A DNA stretch of 64,000 nucleotides from Sulfitobacter sp. M05 (GTDB taxonomy: Bacteria > Pseudomonadota > Alphaproteobacteria > Rhodobacterales > Rhodobacteraceae). The position numbers were made by a program, and so were the translations under genes. The stretch covers positions 558,001-622,000 of the forward strand of contig NZ_JABEDH010000002.1 in the NCBI RefSeq assembly GCF_029285175.1. Reading direction: 5' to 3'. Position 1 is the first letter of the stretch; each line of letters opens with the position of its first letter. Of this stretch, positions 61,718-64,000 are shown piece by piece. The notes under the pieces were generated by a model, which was not told the origin of the DNA, made no database searches, and worked only from the letters and a program-made list of their open reading frames with translations.

Positions 61718-62307
61718 TGTTTCTTTTGGGGCTAACCGGTTCAATCGGCATGGGCAAGTCGACAACCGCAAAACTGTTCGTTGAAGAAGGGTGCGCGTTG
61801 TGGGATGCCGATGCAGCGGTTCATCGCCTTTATGGGGAGAATGGCGAGGCTGTAGCGCCGATTAGAGACGTTTTTCCCGAGGCAATCGTGAAGAACAGCG
61901 TCTCGCGCGATAAGCTGAAAGAGATCATTTTGAACGACGCCACAGCACTAAAGAAAATCGAAGCAATTGTGCATCCTTTGGTCGGACAGGATCGTGCAGC
62001 CTTTATCGCACAGGCCCGCGTGGACATTGTCGTCCTTGATATTCCGTTGATCTATGAAACCGGCGGGCAGGACAAAGTGGATGCAGTCGCCTGTGTGATC
62101 ATTGACGCGGAAACCCAGAAACATCGAGTGATGGAACGCGGGACAATGACCAGCGAACAATTCGAGGTGATCCGTTCCAAACAACTGCCTGCCGACGAAA
62201 AGGCTGCGCGCGCCGACTATGTGATTACGACAGACACCGTTGAACACGCCCGCCAGCAGGTGCAAAATGTGGTCAGGGACATTAGGGAAAAACAGCGCCA
62301 TGCGTGA
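61717..62307 (+). CDS. coaE: Dephospho-CoA kinase
   Basis: The last enzyme of coenzyme A synthesis. The 196 residues begin M-F-L-L-G-L-T-G-S-I-G-M-G-K-S-T with the P-loop at 8-15, D-A-D lid region and V-L-D-I-P-L-I-Y-E. The ATG 61717 overlaps the aroE stop (TGATG); a longer frame starts in aroE but is not family-like. The end overlaps dnaQ by eight bases. Confidence 0.96.
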   Translation: MFLLGLTGSIGMGKSTTAKLFVEEGCALWDADAAVHRLYGENGEAVAPIRDVFPEAIVKNSVSRDKLKEIILNDATALKKIEAIVHPLVGQDRAAFIAQARVDIVVLDIPLIYETGGQDKVDAVACVIIDAETQKHRVMERGTMTSEQFEVIRSKQLPADEKAARADYVITTDTVEHARQQVQNVVRDIREKQRHA

Positions 62308-62986
62308 AATCGTACTCGATACTGAAACCACTGGCTTTGATCCGGAATCCGGCGATCGTATCGTTGAAATCGGCGCGGTTGAGTTGATCGGGCACATGGC
62401 TACCGGCGAGACCTATCACCAATATATCAATCCCGAACGCGCCATGCCGCAAGAGGCCTTTGAAGTGCATGGCTTGGGTGATGATTTTCTGCGCGACAAA
62501 CCTAAATTTGCCCAGATTGGTCAGGCGTTTCTGGATTTTATCGGCACGTCCAAACTGATCATTCACAATGCCAAGTTCGACATCAAATTCTTGAATGCCG
62601 AACTGAGATGGATGGGCCTGCCCCAAATCCCTTGGGAGCAGGCGCTTGATACGCTTGAAATCGCCCGCAAGAGATTTCCCGGATCGCCGGCATCCTTGGA
62701 CGCGTTATGCCGCCGGTTCAATATCGACAATACGTCACGCACCTTGCACGGTGCCTTGCTGGATAGTGAAATTCTGGCTGAGGTCTATCTTGAATTGATT
62801 GGTGGGCGCCAACCCGACTTTGCTTTGTCATCGCAACCGCAAACAACCGCTGGCGCAGCCGTGACACAGTGGTCGCCAAAACCACGGCCCAACCCCCTGC
62901 CGTCACGGTTGAGCGAAAAAGAAATCGCCGCCCATGCTGAATTTGTTAGCAAGTTGGGCGGCGATGCAATGTGGTCTAAGACTTAG
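62300..62986 (+). CDS. dnaQ: DNA polymerase III epsilon subunit (proofreading exonuclease)
   Basis: A 228-residue DEDDh exonuclease: D7-T-E9-T-T-G (Exo I), H-N-A-K-F-D in Exo II and H-G-A-L-L-D-S-E in Exo III. Start ATG overlaps coaE end. The C-terminal tail after about residue 180 is variable and binds the polymerase. Converges on secB with a four-base overlap. Confidence 0.96.
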   Translation: MREIVLDTETTGFDPESGDRIVEIGAVELIGHMATGETYHQYINPERAMPQEAFEVHGLGDDFLRDKPKFAQIGQAFLDFIGTSKLIIHNAKFDIKFLNAELRWMGLPQIPWEQALDTLEIARKRFPGSPASLDALCRRFNIDNTSRTLHGALLDSEILAEVYLELIGGRQPDFALSSQPQTTAGAAVTQWSPKPRPNPLPSRLSEKEIAAHAEFVSKLGGDAMWSKT

Positions 62987-63468
62987 GCGTCAGCAGGCGA
63001 AGGGGCCGTTTCGGAAGCCTGACGACGTGCAATCTCGTTCCGGTAAAGGGAAACGAAATCAATGTTTTCCAGGTTCAGCGGCGGGAAACCACCGTCGCGG
63101 GTCACATCGCTGACAATGCGGCGCAGGAACGGGAAAATCATCCGCGGGCATTCAATCAGCAAGAATGGGTGAAGCTGGTCATCTGGGATATTCTCGATTT
63201 GGAAAATACCGACATAGTCGATTTCAAGCAGGAATAATGTTGTGTTTCCCGCGGTATCTTTCGACGTCACATTCAGCTTGATTGCGCTTTCGTACTGATT
63301 GTCGACAGCACGTTTTTTCGCGTCCAGCTTGACCTCGACCTGTACGTCTGGCTGTACATCGGCACCGCCGCCCTGCTGCGCCATGATGTTTTCAAATGAC
63401 ATGTCGCGGATGTACTGGCCCAAAACGCGCATCTGCGCTGGTGCGGGTGTTGCTTCTTCTTCGGCCAT
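62983..63468 (-). CDS. secB: Protein-export chaperone SecB
   Basis: SecB keeps proteins unfolded and delivers them to SecA. The 161 residues contain Y-I-R-D-M-S-F-E-N, L-L-E-I-D-Y-V-G-I-F, L-I-E-C-P-R-M-I-F-P-F-L-R-R and F-P-P-L. M-A-E-E-E is the start; an upstream ATG eight codons away is less likely. It reads towards dnaQ. Confidence 0.96.
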   Translation of the reverse strand: MAEEEATPAPAQMRVLGQYIRDMSFENIMAQQGGGADVQPDVQVEVKLDAKKRAVDNQYESAIKLNVTSKDTAGNTTLFLLEIDYVGIFQIENIPDDQLHPFLLIECPRMIFPFLRRIVSDVTRDGGFPPLNLENIDFVSLYRNEIARRQASETAPSPADA

Positions 63469-63545
63469 GAGGCTGTTCCTTTGATAAATCAATTTAGGGC
63501 GGGCTTAGCAGAAGGCGTGATGGCGCTCAATGGCCTGTCCGACGC

Positions 63546-64000
63546 CTAGTGCTTTGTCCAGCCAGACGGGCCATCGTTGCGTCGTGGCGCCTCATCGACA
63601 ATTTCATGGTAATCTGCGTCAATCACATCGCCTTGCGACGCTGGACGGGCGGCACCATGATGCGCACCCTGACCCGGTGTGCCAAAGCTCTGCACGTTCA
63701 CCCGTGCGCGCAACGCCTTATACGCGGCCTGCCGGATTGACGGCACCAGAAAGGCAAAGCCGACAGCATCGGTGAAAAACCCCGGTGTCAGCAATAATGC
63801 ACCGGCAAACAGGATCATCGCACCATGCACCAAGGGTTCTGTCGGGTCGCGCAAATCCGAAAAGGATGTGCGCAACTGACCCAGGGCCATCGCACCCTGC
63901 GTCCGCACAAGCCACGTTCCCAACACGGCCGTGACCAAAACAATGGCAAGGGTGGGAAACAGCCCGATCAACCCTCCGACCTGAATAAACAACCCGATTT
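63546..64000 (-). CDS. FxsA family membrane protein, N-terminus beyond the window
   Basis: The frame is open to the window edge and its first residues there (I-G-L-F-I-Q-V-G-G-L-I-G) match the interior of the FxsA first helix, about 13-15 residues after the usual start, so the gene begins outside. Hydrophobic segments at the N-terminus, V-T-A-V-L-G-T-W-L-V-R and L-T-P-G-F-F-T-D-A-V-G are typical. The soluble tail has no known role. Follows secB in the opposite sense to dnaQ. Confidence 0.9.
   Translation of the reverse strand, partial: IGLFIQVGGLIGLFPTLAIVLVTAVLGTWLVRTQGAMALGQLRTSFSDLRDPTEPLVHGAMILFAGALLLTPGFFTDAVGFAFLVPSIRQAAYKALRARVNVQSFGTPGQGAHHGAARPASQGDVIDADYHEIVDEAPRRNDGPSGWTKH

Noticed and set aside
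1..64000. tRNA, rRNA, CRISPR, insertion sequence or prophage signals.
   Set aside because: None found on reading: no transposase or integrase protein, no repeat array and no rRNA-like sequence. A tRNAscan or Rfam search could not be run.

Overview
The window is a contiguous, gene-dense (roughly 90% coding) piece of the main chromosome of an alphaproteobacterium, almost certainly a member of the Roseobacter group (Rhodobacteraceae). The evidence is gene order and family content: rimP-nusA-ylxR, hrcA-grpE beside rph-rdgB-hemW, parB-parA-rsmG-mnmG-mnmE-rho-hemJ, then maf-aroE-coaE-dnaQ facing secB-fxsA. This is the set of genes that surrounds the replication origin in this group. I see no rRNA, tRNA, CRISPR array, insertion sequence or prophage, so nothing marks it as a genomic island.

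Layout. 1-2.4 kb: the ylxR-nusA-rimP transcription/translation operon, read leftward behind a leader with a terminator hairpin. 2.4-13.7 kb: housekeeping and small metabolic genes (pip, ubiG, MarR regulator, nitrilase-like amidase, grxC, comF, methyltransferase, hemH, a 3-hydroxyisobutyrate-dehydrogenase-like enzyme, a fumarylacetoacetase-like hydrolase), then a 60-residue exported protein and a cell-envelope group of two L,D-transpeptidases around a CAP-domain lipoprotein. 13.7-24 kb: an RNA methyltransferase, a two-gene ABC exporter, cca, two NUDIX hydrolases, hslO, and a divergent pair made of a response-regulator/PP2C phosphatase and an Hpt protein. 24-39.5 kb: SDR, ilvA, argG, sulfotransferase-like protein, msrA, ribokinase, maeB, a GT61 glycosyltransferase, mutS and a dimethylglycine/sarcosine-dehydrogenase-type flavoprotein.

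39.5-48.3 kb is an iron region. One leftward operon encodes two small unknown proteins, HemP (59 aa, easily missed), the imelysin IrpA and a porin-like barrel. A second leftward operon encodes a di-haem oxidoreductase, a second imelysin without the canonical His, and a DUF1513 protein. Between them lies dps on the other strand, with a perfect Irr-type iron control element (TTAGAA-N3-TTCTAA) just upstream of its promoter.

48.3-64 kb is the origin-proximal block. Two perfect parS sites (TGTTTCACGTGAAACA) lie inside the coding start of mnmG and the early codons of rsmG, beside parAB. The 400-base AT-rich gap between hemJ and maf carries a perfect DnaA box, three one-mismatch boxes and a perfect CtrA motif (TTAA-N7-TTAA), and is the likely chromosomal oriC. 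The genes on either side diverge from this gap, as expected of an origin.

Most genes are conventional. The parts most worth following up are the origin/parS/CtrA architecture, the rimP leader attenuator, the hemP-linked small unknown proteins, and the roughly 98-base structured element at 23.9-24.0 kb.
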